Origin: Lentimicrobium saccharophilum
GTDB lineage: Bacteria > Bacteroidota > Bacteroidia > Bacteroidales > Lentimicrobiaceae
Direction of reading: 5' to 3'
DNA length: 64,000 bases
Assembly (NCBI RefSeq): GCF_001192835.1
Contig: NZ_DF968182.1
Location: forward strand, 1,614,968-1,678,967
Positions 55,963 to 64,000 of the stretch are shown here, one piece after another (the stretch's first letter is position 1; each line of letters opens with the position of its first letter). Under the pieces are notes generated by a model that was given only the letters and a program-made list of their open reading frames with translations, searched no databases and had not been told where the DNA came from. The position numbers and the translations under genes are program-made.

Positions 55963-56913
55963 ATGCAACTTGACCCATCACTGACACTGCAGACTGTAGC
56001 CGGCCTCATCGGGGCAGAATTTCAGGGATCCCCTGATTTTCAGATTACCGGTCTTAATGAGATTCACATGGTACAACCCGGTGATCTTACATTTGTCGAC
56101 CACCCCAAGTATTACGATAAAGCACTTCATTCAAAAGCGACTACCATCATCATCAACAAAGAAGTTTCTTGTCCCGATGGCAAGGCTTTGATATTTCACG
56201 ATGATCCCTTTGGTGCCTATGTTTCGCTGGTGAAAAAGTTCAGGCCTTTTGAAAAAGCAGTATCCGCCATCAGCCCCTCGGCAAAAATCGGAGAAGGCAC
56301 AATAATTCAGCCCGGTGCCTTTGTCGGAAATCATGTGGTAATCGGCAAAAACTGCATAATTCATTCCAATGTCAGTATTTATGATCATGTTGTAATAGGG
56401 GATAATGTAATTATCCATTCGGGAAGTGTGATTGGCGCCGATGCATTTTACTTCCAGCGAAAACCGGCAGGATACCGGAAATTTGAATCCTGTGGCCGGG
56501 TCGTCATCAGCGACAATGTGGAAGTAGGAGCGCTCTGCGCCATTGATATAGGCGTTTCCGGAGATACTTTTGTGGGCAAGGGCACAAAGTTTGATAACCA
56601 CGTACAGGTTGGCCACGACAGTTATATCGGTAACAACTGCCTAATTGGTTCACATTGTGCCATAGCCGGAGTTACCCGCATCGAAGATGATGTAATTCTC
56701 TGGGGAAAAGTCGCCATCAATAAAGACCTGGTTATCGGTAAAGGAGCCATTATTCTGGCAACTTCAGCGGTTGACAAGAACCTGGAAGGCGGCAAGACCT
56801 ATTTTGGGGTTCCCGCCGATGACGCCCGTAAAAAGTGGCGCGAACTGGCAGCCCTCAGGCAGCTGCCCGCAATCCTCAACGCTGCAAATTTCAGCGGTAT
56901 AGAGCAGCCATAA
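55963..56913 (+). CDS. LpxD-like acyltransferase paralogue
   Basis: 316 residues, second LpxD-type protein. The N-terminal domain (~1-100: LQTVAGLIGAEFQGSPDFQI, PGDLTFVDHPKYYDKALHSKAT) and left-handed beta-helix (AKIGEGTIIQPGAFVG, NVSIYDHVVIGDNVIIHSGSV) are complete, with a catalytic-type His in NHVQVGHDSYIGNN. It differs from the first LpxD at conserved sites: GADAFYFQRKP instead of GADGFGFAP, and CAIDIGVSGDT instead of [11 protein letters not shown]. It may act on another acyl donor or nucleotide sugar. Many Bacteroidota carry such a paralogue near efp (recalled). It follows the efp terminator by 22 bp. Confidence 0.88.
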   Translation: MQLDPSLTLQTVAGLIGAEFQGSPDFQITGLNEIHMVQPGDLTFVDHPKYYDKALHSKATTIIINKEVSCPDGKALIFHDDPFGAYVSLVKKFRPFEKAVSAISPSAKIGEGTIIQPGAFVGNHVVIGKNCIIHSNVSIYDHVVIGDNVIIHSGSVIGADAFYFQRKPAGYRKFESCGRVVISDNVEVGALCAIDIGVSGDTFVGKGTKFDNHVQVGHDSYIGNNCLIGSHCAIAGVTRIEDDVILWGKVAINKDLVIGKGAIILATSAVDKNLEGGKTYFGVPADDARKKWRELAALRQLPAILNAANFSGIEQP

Positions 56914-56941
56914 TAGACAACTGTCACTGAAACGTGATACC

Positions 56942-57000
56942 CTGCAGTGGTTTAGCCCGCGGAAACGCTTTAACCCGTATTCCGGCTTCAACCACTGCAG
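56942..57000. repeat. 11-bp perfect inverted repeat between convergent genes
   Basis: CTGCAGTGGTT (56942-56952) is perfectly inverted at 56990-57000 (AACCACTGCAG), 37 bases between. It lies between the lpxD paralogue and the convergent PH/GRAM gene. No T run follows, so it could be a bidirectional RNA hairpin rather than a classic terminator. Confidence 0.6.
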
Positions 57001-57019
57001 CATGAACAACATCTGCCTG

Positions 57020-57328
57020 TTAATTCATTGAGGTAATCAGGCGGCACCAGTCGTTCCGGCCTTTCAGGGTAAACCGGAGCATCCGGCCATCTGTAGTTTT
57101 TAGATCAAGTCCCTGTGGAATTATCATCAGCTTGTTGTAAAATAATACCTCACTGATCTCTTTGGGAAGAATTTCAAAATCATCAGCATCCGTGGTGTCC
57201 CCGGTTGATTTGAAATAAATCCGCTGATTCGTAATGATAAGTTTTCCGCGTGACTCCTTTGCTCCTGATGTATGCAGGGTATTTCCGGCCTTTATAACTA
57301 CTTCATTGGCTTTCAGATCTATCTTCAT
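57020..57328 (-). CDS. Small PH/GRAM-like domain protein
   Basis: 102 residues without TM or signal: MKIDLKANEVVIKAGNTLH, GKLIITNQRIYFKS, EILPKEISEVLFYNK and IPQGLDLKTTDGRMLRFTLK. This is the strand pattern of GRAM/bacterial PH domains, which may bind lipid or protein. An unusually complete Shine-Dalgarno AAGGAGG (plus CCTCCTT, 57334-57340) lies 5 bases before the ATG; few other genes here have one. Function unknown. The region 57329-57571 beyond it has no other feature. Confidence 0.7.
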   Translation of the reverse strand: MKIDLKANEVVIKAGNTLHTSGAKESRGKLIITNQRIYFKSTGDTTDADDFEILPKEISEVLFYNKLMIIPQGLDLKTTDGRMLRFTLKGRNDWCRLITSMN

Positions 57329-57571
57329 TTTTTCCTCCTTTTAATTTGTATATCCAGTAAGCAAAACATATGCCACATGAATATTATGTTGTTTTTCAAC
57401 ACTTTACCCGACAGGGCCAATTCAAAATCACCTCATCCTGTCCGGTGATGTTCAACCTTTGTCCGGAAACAGACAATGCCCCGGTAACGGCAACTGTTCT
57501 TAAGACGCCGGAGTGCATATAAAGTTACGCTAAGAAAAAGATTAAATCCGGAAAACGGGAGAAGGTATTGG

Positions 57572-59032
57572 TTAAGCCTGACCTTTTGTCATTGAGGTAT
57601 CCACCCTGTCGGTATTCTTGTGGTAGATATCCATTGCAACGATCATGGCCATAAAGCCCCAGAAAGGCACGGAGGCTTTATCGGTATCCAGAAAATTATT
57701 CAAAAATCCATGAATAAAATAGGTTACCAGTGCCAGCACAGAAACAAGGCTGTAAAGGCGGATTTCACGGTTTCTGGCCTTGCGGTAAACCCTGATACCC
57801 GTTACAATGGCTGCTATTCCAATCCACAGAATGCTGAGTAATCCGGGAAATCCCTGCTCTGAAAGCGGGCCGATATACTCACTATGGGCATTACCAAGGT
57901 CGCCCGCATTGGTACTGATAATGGTACGCTCTTTCGAACGTTGAAAAGGTGCATAAATAAACTGGTATGTTCCCGGCCCCCAGCCTAACACCGGTCTCTC
58001 CTCAAACATCCTGATCGCAGACTGCCAGCGGTTGATGCGCTCCAGGTTTGAAGCATCTGAAGAAATATTATAGATGGATTGGACGTGCTCTATGAAATTG
58101 GCAGACGAATCCTGCTTATTCTTCTCCAATACATACAGAATCTCAGCCTTAAACATGTAAAACGATGCTATCAGAATCACCAGACCTGCAAAAATCCATC
58201 TGAACCTGATTTTATAAACAACAAGAACAGCAACACCGACCGAGGCAGCAAGGCTCACCCAGGCAGCCCGGCTGAACGAAAGATAAAGCGCTCCCAAAAG
58301 TATCAGGGATACAATAGCTGCATAAAGCCTGTAAGTCCTTGACCGTTCATAATTAAAAATAAACCCCACAAAAACAGGTACAAAAAAGGCCAGAATGGCC
58401 CCATAGGCAGTATGGTCATTGTAAAAGGGCTTCATTACCCAGTGTCCCTGCTTTTCAGCAAATCCATAGGAAGAATGATGAACAGTTGTATAGATAATCA
58501 CTACAATCAGGGTAGCAACATATAACCATTTGAACCGGGAGATATTCTTTACATCCTTAAACAGTAAAATACCAAGAAAATAAAAGGGAACTACAAACCA
58601 GAGCCTGGCGGCCAGGAATTTGAACGAAACCAAAGGCATCTCACTGGTAATGCTCGTTATCAGCAGCCACGCCAGGTTAAAAAAAACGGCGATGGTAAGG
58701 GGATGAGTAAGAATTTTTCTGTCGTACTGACCGTTGAAGAGCGTTTTGAGGATAAAGAGTACCAGCACACCTACCATCAGCGGTTCTGATGGTAAAGATA
58801 TTCCTATGCCCAGTTCGCTGTCGGCAATGTTAACAGCCAGCGGAGTTACAAGGACTATAAGAAGCAACAGCTTATCCAGCCAGAAAAGGTACATCAAGGC
58901 TACAACGATGGCAACCGGGATGGCAATACCCCAGTAAAACTCCTTTACCAGAAGCAGGGAGTTCAGCAGGATAAACAATCCGCTGAGAAGGTAAAACCAT
59001 CTTAATTTAGGGTCAGCCAGCGCCTTGAGCAT
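57572..59032 (-). CDS. O-antigen ligase/polymerase-like membrane protein (Wzy/WaaL type)
   Basis: 486 residues, about 11-12 TM helices (e.g. FYLLSGLFILLNSLLLV, IAIPVAIVVALMYLFWL, LIVLVTPLAVNI), with a large loop near ~330-390 (WGPGTYQFIYAPFQRSKE, NAGDLGNAHSEYIGPLSEQGFPGLL), the H/R-containing segment typical of the Wzy_C/O-antigen ligase family. It would polymerise or ligate lipid-linked glycan at the periplasmic face. It lies 25 bp after the wzz-like pair. Ligase and polymerase cannot be told apart by eye. Confidence 0.85.
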   Translation of the reverse strand: MLKALADPKLRWFYLLSGLFILLNSLLLVKEFYWGIAIPVAIVVALMYLFWLDKLLLLIVLVTPLAVNIADSELGIGISLPSEPLMVGVLVLFILKTLFNGQYDRKILTHPLTIAVFFNLAWLLITSITSEMPLVSFKFLAARLWFVVPFYFLGILLFKDVKNISRFKWLYVATLIVVIIYTTVHHSSYGFAEKQGHWVMKPFYNDHTAYGAILAFFVPVFVGFIFNYERSRTYRLYAAIVSLILLGALYLSFSRAAWVSLAASVGVAVLVVYKIRFRWIFAGLVILIASFYMFKAEILYVLEKNKQDSSANFIEHVQSIYNISSDASNLERINRWQSAIRMFEERPVLGWGPGTYQFIYAPFQRSKERTIISTNAGDLGNAHSEYIGPLSEQGFPGLLSILWIGIAAIVTGIRVYRKARNREIRLYSLVSVLALVTYFIHGFLNNFLDTDKASVPFWGFMAMIVAMDIYHKNTDRVDTSMTKGQA

Positions 59033-59057
59033 GGTAATGTGTAAAAAAAATACTGAA

Positions 59058-60056
59058 TCAGGAATTTATCAGGTCTTTCATCTCCTGATTTATCCTTTTG
59101 TTTTCAATAACGGAAATTACAACGATGGAGAAGAACAGAGCGGCTGCCACAGAATAAAGCACGATAAGCCAGCGTACCGGAGAAGATTTCTTGTCCGCAA
59201 CTACCGGGGGAGTGACCACATTGGTAAATGTGAATACTTTATCTGCATCATACACTGCCCTGTCATAAACCAGTTCAAACTCGGAATAGATGCGGAGGAT
59301 ATCATTGCGTCGCTGGGTAAGAATCGCCATTTGACCTGCTTTGCTCTCGAAGTTCTCTTTCATGCGGAGTACATCCTTCATATTGATATTGGTACTGTTT
59401 GACCCATCAACCGTCCGGAGATAACCACGGGTAATTTCTCGTGCCTGCGCTTCATAATCAATCAGTTCATAATTCTGACGGAGTTCCGAAAGCGCTTTTT
59501 CAACACTGTCGAGTTGCGCTTTTTTTTCTTGCATGGTTTTTTCCATGCTGCTGACAACCTCAGAATATTTGTCACGATGGATTTTACGGATCTTAAGATT
59601 ACAGAAATCAATGATTGCCAGAACCATATCCCGTGCAATCACCGGATCTGTATCCATCACAACAATCTCTATTGACTCATATTGTGTTTTACTGATCTTT
59701 ACATTCTTATTGTAAAGAAACTGCATTGTTGACTGGAAATATTTGTAAGAACTATCGATGCGGTAGTGCTCTGCCAGATTGAATTTCCGGATAATACTGT
59801 CTCTGATATCCTGGGACTGAAGCCACTGTAACATCTGCTCACTTTCACTCTCGTCGGAATATGGTGCTATATTCGAAGGATAGACCAATGCATAGGATTT
59901 GAATTTCGGTTTAATAAAGAAAGAACCCGAAAATAAAGCTGCGAGCAATGCCGCAACAACCGCTATGGAAAGGAGATGCCATTTCCACCTGAAGAAGATC
60001 TTCATCATGTGGATGTTACTGAAATAGTTCTCCGTAGTGGGCCTGATGTTGTCCAT
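59058..60056 (-). CDS. Wzz-like polysaccharide chain-length determinant (copy 2)
   Basis: 332 residues. TM1 ~28-50 (WHLLSIAVVAALLAALFSGSFF), a long periplasmic helical region (~55-285; EQMLQWLQSQDIRDSIIRKF, coiled coil MEKTMQEKKAQLDSVEKALSE), and TM2 ~295-315 (WLIVLYSVAAALFFSIVVIS) with a short tail. No Walker A/B tyrosine kinase domain follows, so it is the Wzz/PCP1-type or a kinase-less PCP2. It controls chain length of the polymer made by the neighbouring Wzy-like protein. It is paralogous to the next gene upstream (EQMLQxLxSxxIRDxxxxKF) and separated from it by 17 bp. Confidence 0.88.
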   Translation of the reverse strand: MDNIRPTTENYFSNIHMMKIFFRWKWHLLSIAVVAALLAALFSGSFFIKPKFKSYALVYPSNIAPYSDESESEQMLQWLQSQDIRDSIIRKFNLAEHYRIDSSYKYFQSTMQFLYNKNVKISKTQYESIEIVVMDTDPVIARDMVLAIIDFCNLKIRKIHRDKYSEVVSSMEKTMQEKKAQLDSVEKALSELRQNYELIDYEAQAREITRGYLRTVDGSNSTNINMKDVLRMKENFESKAGQMAILTQRRNDILRIYSEFELVYDRAVYDADKVFTFTNVVTPPVVADKKSSPVRWLIVLYSVAAALFFSIVVISVIENKRINQEMKDLINS

Positions 60057-60073
60057 TATGTTGAAATTAAAGC

Positions 60074-61123
60074 TTATTTTTTTGAAAAGGAGTTTTTTTT
60101 TAAGGCATTGAATGCCGGCAGTTTTTCAATGGTGATGATCACAATCACCGAGATCAGAAATGCAGCAAGGGTTGAAACGAGTACGATAATCCACCGGACA
60201 GGATAAGACTTCTTTTCAGCTTTGTATGCCGATTCAACAACAAATTTTTGCGGCAGGGTCTCTGTGGCATCTACTTTAGCCTCTTCATATCTTGCTTTGA
60301 GATAACTCAATTGCTTTTTCTCATGCTCAAGCATGTCGCGCAAGGAAACATAAGCACCGCCATATTTTGCAAGCAGGTTCAGCTTACTTTCAAGCGAGGC
60401 TATACCCCTTTCATTTCCCCTTGCGATTTCAATGGCAAGCTGCTGATTAAACATTTCCGATTGGGACTCATAATCGTAAACACCCAGTTCACGAATCACC
60501 CGCAGTGAATCCTCCATTTTTGCAATATCATCACGCAACTTCAAATATTCCTGTTCGACGATGGCAAAACCTTTCATCGCCCGTTCGCGTTGCATGGCAT
60601 TCTTCGTAGAATCAAGCAGTTCGGAGATCGTATTGGCAATATCGGCTGCCATTTGGGGGTCGCGGTCGAGCACCGATATCCTGACAGCCATGAATTCCGT
60701 TCTTCTGAACGTAATGTTGCTCTCGTATTGCCTGTGAAGCTCAGTATTCTTATATTTTGACCTTGGATTGATCCTGTAATGTTTCATCAGGTCAAACTTT
60801 TCAACCACCTTATCCCGGATTTTGCTCGAACTGAGAATCTGGAGCATCTGTTCTGTCTGCTCATCTTCACCAAACTCAAGAATATCGGTTTTAGCAGCAG
60901 GCTGATCGGAAAGCAATGCCCTGGAAACAGAGTTGCTTGACACCGGAAAAAGGACAACTGTTGAACGGTAAAGCGGCGTTATGAAAAGGCTGGAGGAAAA
61001 AACCGCAGCCAAAATGGCGGCACTTAAACTTATAATTATCAGGTGCTTACGCCAGGAGAAAAGGAACATTCCGAGGCTTGTGGAATCAAAATCCCTGATT
61101 TCTGATAGCTTATTCTCCGACAT
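60074..61123 (-). CDS. Wzz-like polysaccharide chain-length determinant (copy 1)
   Basis: 349 residues, same layout as copy 2: TM1 ~26-50 (HLIIISLSAAILAAVFSSSLF), periplasmic helical region with EQMLQILSSSKIRDKVVEKF, ADIANTISELLDSTKNAMQR, MEDSLRVIRELGVYDYESQ, and TM2 ~315-335 (WIIVLVSTLAAFLISVIVII). It lacks a kinase domain. Copies 1 and 2 have diverged strongly, suggesting hetero-oligomer or separate glycans. A minus-strand TATCTTTG box (61159-61152) lies ~30 nt upstream, so wzz-wzz-wzy may have its own start. Confidence 0.88.
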   Translation of the reverse strand: MSENKLSEIRDFDSTSLGMFLFSWRKHLIIISLSAAILAAVFSSSLFITPLYRSTVVLFPVSSNSVSRALLSDQPAAKTDILEFGEDEQTEQMLQILSSSKIRDKVVEKFDLMKHYRINPRSKYKNTELHRQYESNITFRRTEFMAVRISVLDRDPQMAADIANTISELLDSTKNAMQRERAMKGFAIVEQEYLKLRDDIAKMEDSLRVIRELGVYDYESQSEMFNQQLAIEIARGNERGIASLESKLNLLAKYGGAYVSLRDMLEHEKKQLSYLKARYEEAKVDATETLPQKFVVESAYKAEKKSYPVRWIIVLVSTLAAFLISVIVIITIEKLPAFNALKKNSFSKK

Positions 61124-61151
61124 AATGGAATGTTGGTTCGTTTTAGGTTGT

Positions 61152-61159
61152 CAAAGATA
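61152..61159 (-). promoter_or_regulatory. Candidate -7 box (TATCTTTG) for the wzz-wzz-wzy unit
   Basis: The plus strand reads CAAAGATA, minus TATCTTTG, matching TAnnTTTG, ~29 nt before the ATG at 61123. Confidence 0.4.
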
Positions 61160-61210
61160 TGGAAAAATAGATCACAATAAAAATATCAACCCCCGATAAA
61201 ATATGCAGTT

Positions 61211-62662
61211 CTACCCGGCCGGCGAAGCAATCAGGCGGATAAAATAGCGCAGGTTCAGCAATCGCAAAACGAGAGCCAGAAAAACAGACAGGAAAATTGC
61301 GAGTATAAGAGACTGTAACCAATACAAGGGAAGACTGACAGCTACCCTGTTGATGAGAACAACACCGATGACAAAAACAAGCAGTGCGCCGAGAAACTTC
61401 GGATTGAATTTAAACCTGAAGAAGATTAACACCAGAATAATCTGCGCTATAGCCATAATTCCCTGCGTAATCAGGCTGGTCCAGGCTGATCCCAAAGCCC
61501 CGAATCGGGGAATAAGCAGCACGTTGAGGCTGATATTCAGGAGCATTCCCCCGGCTGCGATCAGGTTAAGCTGTTTCAGATTTCCGTTGGCCGTCAACAG
61601 GGTGCCGAAAACATAGGTAGTTGAGATAGCTATAAAGCATCCCATCAGCACCCCGAACACCGAAGCTGATTCCGGAATGAAGTGATCATACATCAGGTCC
61701 ATGATCTCAACCCTGTAAAACCAGGAGACAGCTGCCAGAATTACAGAAACAACAAACAATAGCGTAAACGACAGACGTACAAGGTTTTCAACCCTCTCGC
61801 CTGACTTAATCTGTCGCGCGAACAAAGGCAATAAAAGAACTGAAAACAGGTAGGCAATGTTATTGGAAGCATCAAGCAAGCGGTAGGCATGGGCGTAAAT
61901 GCCCGATTGCTCCTTTCCCTGAACACCACCGATCAGACGCTCAATCATCACCGAATCAATCCTGTTGTAGAAGGTCATAAGCAATACCAGAATGGCAAAC
62001 GGCAGGCTTTGCCGGATGATCATCAGAAAAAACGGGAAATTCCAGTTAAGTCGCCTGAAAGAAGCTTTTTTGATTACAATCAGCAAAGCGATCAGTGCAG
62101 TGAGCGCATAGGATACTGTCTGCGCATATACAAACCACTCTATCCTGAATGTCTGGTCTGTGATCCTGCCCCACAGCAATACACTGCATATCGCGATCAT
62201 CAGCATACGGTCGAGCACCGAAAGAAGGCTGTCGGTTTTGAAAAGCAGCAGCGCTGAAACATTTGACCTGAGATAAAGGATGAAGGATATCAGAAATTGA
62301 TTGATCCCGAGCAGGCCAAGCATCCATAATTCATTCCCCCTGTAGCCCCATATTATTCCTACTGAAAAAGTGACAATAAAATAAACCACCGCCAGCAGAA
62401 ATTTCAGGATGATAATGCTGGAAAAATGTTTGTTCAGCAACTGACTGTTCTGGGCAATATTCCGGTTGTTAAAATTGGTAATACCAAAATCAAACAGAAT
62501 ATTAAAAAGAAAGGAAAAGTTAAAAATGGCAAAATAAAAACCAAAGTCCTCAGCCCCCACCACATTCTGCACAGTCCTGTCGATGCCGAAAATCCAGAAA
62601 GGTTTTATCAGCAGGTTAAGGAGTAACAGAAAACCCAGATTGGTAAGAAATTTACGTTGCAT
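61211..62662 (-). CDS. Wzx-like polysaccharide flippase
   Basis: 483 residues from the ATG at 62662; a longer frame starts with TTG at 62713. About 12-14 TM helices, MATE/MOP-type opening (KFLTNLGFLLLLNLLIKPFWIFG), then VVGAEDFGFYFAIFNFSFLFN, the classic Polysacc_synt pattern, and a FDFGITNFNNRNIAQN loop. It would flip lipid-linked repeat units to the periplasm for the downstream polymerase. First gene of the minus-strand glycan set (wzx, wzz, wzz, wzy). Confidence 0.88.
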   Translation of the reverse strand: MQRKFLTNLGFLLLLNLLIKPFWIFGIDRTVQNVVGAEDFGFYFAIFNFSFLFNILFDFGITNFNNRNIAQNSQLLNKHFSSIIILKFLLAVVYFIVTFSVGIIWGYRGNELWMLGLLGINQFLISFILYLRSNVSALLLFKTDSLLSVLDRMLMIAICSVLLWGRITDQTFRIEWFVYAQTVSYALTALIALLIVIKKASFRRLNWNFPFFLMIIRQSLPFAILVLLMTFYNRIDSVMIERLIGGVQGKEQSGIYAHAYRLLDASNNIAYLFSVLLLPLFARQIKSGERVENLVRLSFTLLFVVSVILAAVSWFYRVEIMDLMYDHFIPESASVFGVLMGCFIAISTTYVFGTLLTANGNLKQLNLIAAGGMLLNISLNVLLIPRFGALGSAWTSLITQGIMAIAQIILVLIFFRFKFNPKFLGALLVFVIGVVLINRVAVSLPLYWLQSLILAIFLSVFLALVLRLLNLRYFIRLIASPAG

Positions 62663-62745
62663 ACCGGAAACCGAAAATCTTGCGGGCAAATTCCTCACCG
62701 GTGGGGAATGCAACTGAAAACCTCATCCGGTAAGCGATTATGTGT

Positions 62746-62763
62746 TAAATTTGCGCAAAAATA
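62746..62763. promoter_or_regulatory. Back-to-back divergent -7 boxes between wzx and GT4
   Basis: Plus-strand TAAATTTG (62746-62753), two bases cg, then CAAAAATA (62756-62763), the minus-strand TATTTTTG. Both fit TAnnTTTG. Each faces across the other, so transcription would start inside the opposite box and RNA polymerase could use only one at a time. Confidence 0.45.
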
Positions 62764-62826
62764 TCATTATTCTTGTAATATTCACTGCAGGTGGCCGAAT
62801 AAAAGCCTCATCAAAACAAAATTGAT

Positions 62827-63978
62827 TTGAAGATCGCTGTCAATACCAGATTGCTGTTGCATGGAAGACTCGAAGGCATCGGGTGGTTCAGCTATGAGAA
62901 CCTCAAAAGAATCACAACAGACCATCCTGAACACCAGTTTTATTTTCTTTTCGACCGTCCATACCACAGGGATTTTATTTTCAGCGACAACGTCATCCCC
63001 CTTGTAGCCGGCCCTCCTGCCCGACATCCCGTATTATATTTTATCTGGTTCGAATTTACCGTTCGCCGCCTGCTCAAAAAGACCGGAGCCGACCTTTTCC
63101 TTTCCCCTGACGGTTATCTTTCGCTGGGATCAAAGGTACCTTCCATTGCCGTTTTCCACGATCTTAATTTCGAGCACTACCCCGGCGACCTTCCCCTGGC
63201 GGAGCGCTGGTATTACAGGACCTTTTTCAGAAAATATGCTTCTAAAGCGGCCAGAATAGCAACGGTTTCCGGATTTTCGAAGGCAGACATCACAAGGCAA
63301 TATGGTACGGATCCCGGAAAAATTGATGTGGTATATAACGGGGCAAACGAGGAATATCTTCCTGTTGATGAATCCGTGAAATCAGAAACCAGAAAAAAGT
63401 ACACCGGGGGACGCCCGTATTTCTTTTTCGTAGGATCGTTGCATCCCCGAAAAAATCTGGTCAACCTTTTCAGGGCCTTTGACCTTTTTAAAAGGACAGA
63501 CCGGCAAAACACCTTGTTGCTCCTTGCCGGCGCCCGAAAATGGTGGACAGGTGAGATCGCTTCCGTTTATGAAAACATGGAATTCAAAGACGATGTGATC
63601 TTTTCGGGAAGGCTGGAAACCAGTGAAATGTGCAATGTCATGGGATCGGCTGTTGCGCTCACCTACGTTTCATATTTCGAGGGGTTTGGCATACCAATCG
63701 TGGAGGCTTTCCGTTGCGGGACCCCGGTTATCACATCCAACATCACTTCCATGCCTGAAGTTGGCGGAGAAGCAGCCCTTTATGCCGATCCTTTTAAACC
63801 GGAAGAAATTGCTGATGCCATGACTAAAATCGCAAACGACAACAATCTCCGCGAGCAACTGATTACTGCAGGGGCCGGGAGGGCCGGGATATTTACCTGG
63901 GACCAATCGGCCCGGAGGTTATGGCAAACTATTGAGAAAGTACTAACAGCTCAGGCAGATTTATCAGCGCGCTTGTAG
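62827..63978 (+). CDS. GT4-family glycosyltransferase
   Basis: 383 residues from a TTG start; no ATG gives the family opening MKIAVNTRLLLHGRLEGIGWF. GT-B fold: N-terminal acceptor domain with SIAVFHDLNFEHYPGDLP, linker FSKADITRQYGT-DPGKIDVVYNG, then the GT4 donor domain: YFFFVGSLHPRKNLVNLFRAF, and the E-x7-E motif in YFEGFGIPIVEAFRCGTPVITSN. It retains a nucleotide-sugar-dependent (alpha-retaining) mechanism; the sugar is unknown. Transcribed away from the wzx operon, probably acting on the same glycan. Confidence 0.93.
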   Translation: MKIAVNTRLLLHGRLEGIGWFSYENLKRITTDHPEHQFYFLFDRPYHRDFIFSDNVIPLVAGPPARHPVLYFIWFEFTVRRLLKKTGADLFLSPDGYLSLGSKVPSIAVFHDLNFEHYPGDLPLAERWYYRTFFRKYASKAARIATVSGFSKADITRQYGTDPGKIDVVYNGANEEYLPVDESVKSETRKKYTGGRPYFFFVGSLHPRKNLVNLFRAFDLFKRTDRQNTLLLLAGARKWWTGEIASVYENMEFKDDVIFSGRLETSEMCNVMGSAVALTYVSYFEGFGIPIVEAFRCGTPVITSNITSMPEVGGEAALYADPFKPEEIADAMTKIANDNNLREQLITAGAGRAGIFTWDQSARRLWQTIEKVLTAQADLSARL

Positions 63979-64000
63979 GTGCACAGGCTGACAAGCCACA

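Overview
The window reads as a chromosomal segment of a Bacteroidota bacterium, probably a Bacteroidales-like or Marinilabiliales-like lineage; I cannot place it more finely. The evidence is about ten proteins with type A C-terminal sorting domains of the type IX secretion system (T9SS), a PorX regulator, an LpxC-FabZ fusion with two LpxD paralogues, TAnnTTTG promoter boxes and mostly absent Shine-Dalgarno sequences. I saw no tRNA, rRNA, CRISPR array, integrase or transposase.

Layout. 1-10603, minus strand: a partial Ig/PKD-type exoprotein, then a probable four-gene operon of two large T9SS exoproteins, a small secreted protein and a DUF748/AsmA-like envelope protein. 10885-21920: an envelope lipoprotein and a thioredoxin-like protein in tandem, a LutA-type Fe-S protein, a class D beta-lactamase with every catalytic motif, aroB-aroA, proline dehydrogenase, a 63-residue protein with a clear terminator, a LUD-domain protein, a PH-like membrane protein and purB. 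22043-42598, minus strand: an exoprotein island with two large repeat proteins sharing one architecture but different C-termini, several beta-propellers, two parallel beta-helix proteins and two lipoproteins. One long propeller gene is cut by an in-frame TAG. 43020-49009, minus strand: a TPR/HTH regulator, a small membrane protein, an alanine-dehydrogenase-like enzyme, tsaE and porX. 49170-56913, plus strand: HD hydrolase, lpxD, lpxC-fabZ, lpxA, an ABC ATPase, efp and a second lpxD. 57020-63978: a PH/GRAM protein, then a surface-polysaccharide cluster (wzy-like, two wzz-like, wzx-like, divergent GT4 glycosyltransferase).

How the parts relate. The exoproteins are predicted cargo of the T9SS, whose regulator porX lies near the island. 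T9SS cargo in several Bacteroidota is anchored to A-type lipopolysaccharide, and the lipid A and polysaccharide genes also lie here, so the window is rich in cell-surface construction. That functional link is inference. The most unusual features are at DNA level: near-identical 3' ends among neighbouring sorting-domain genes, joined to hairpin-forming intergenic repeats; palindromes and a tandem heptamer inside one sorting domain; an amber-interrupted exoprotein gene; and one repeat-protein scaffold joined either to a T9SS domain or to a dockerin-like EF-hand pair.
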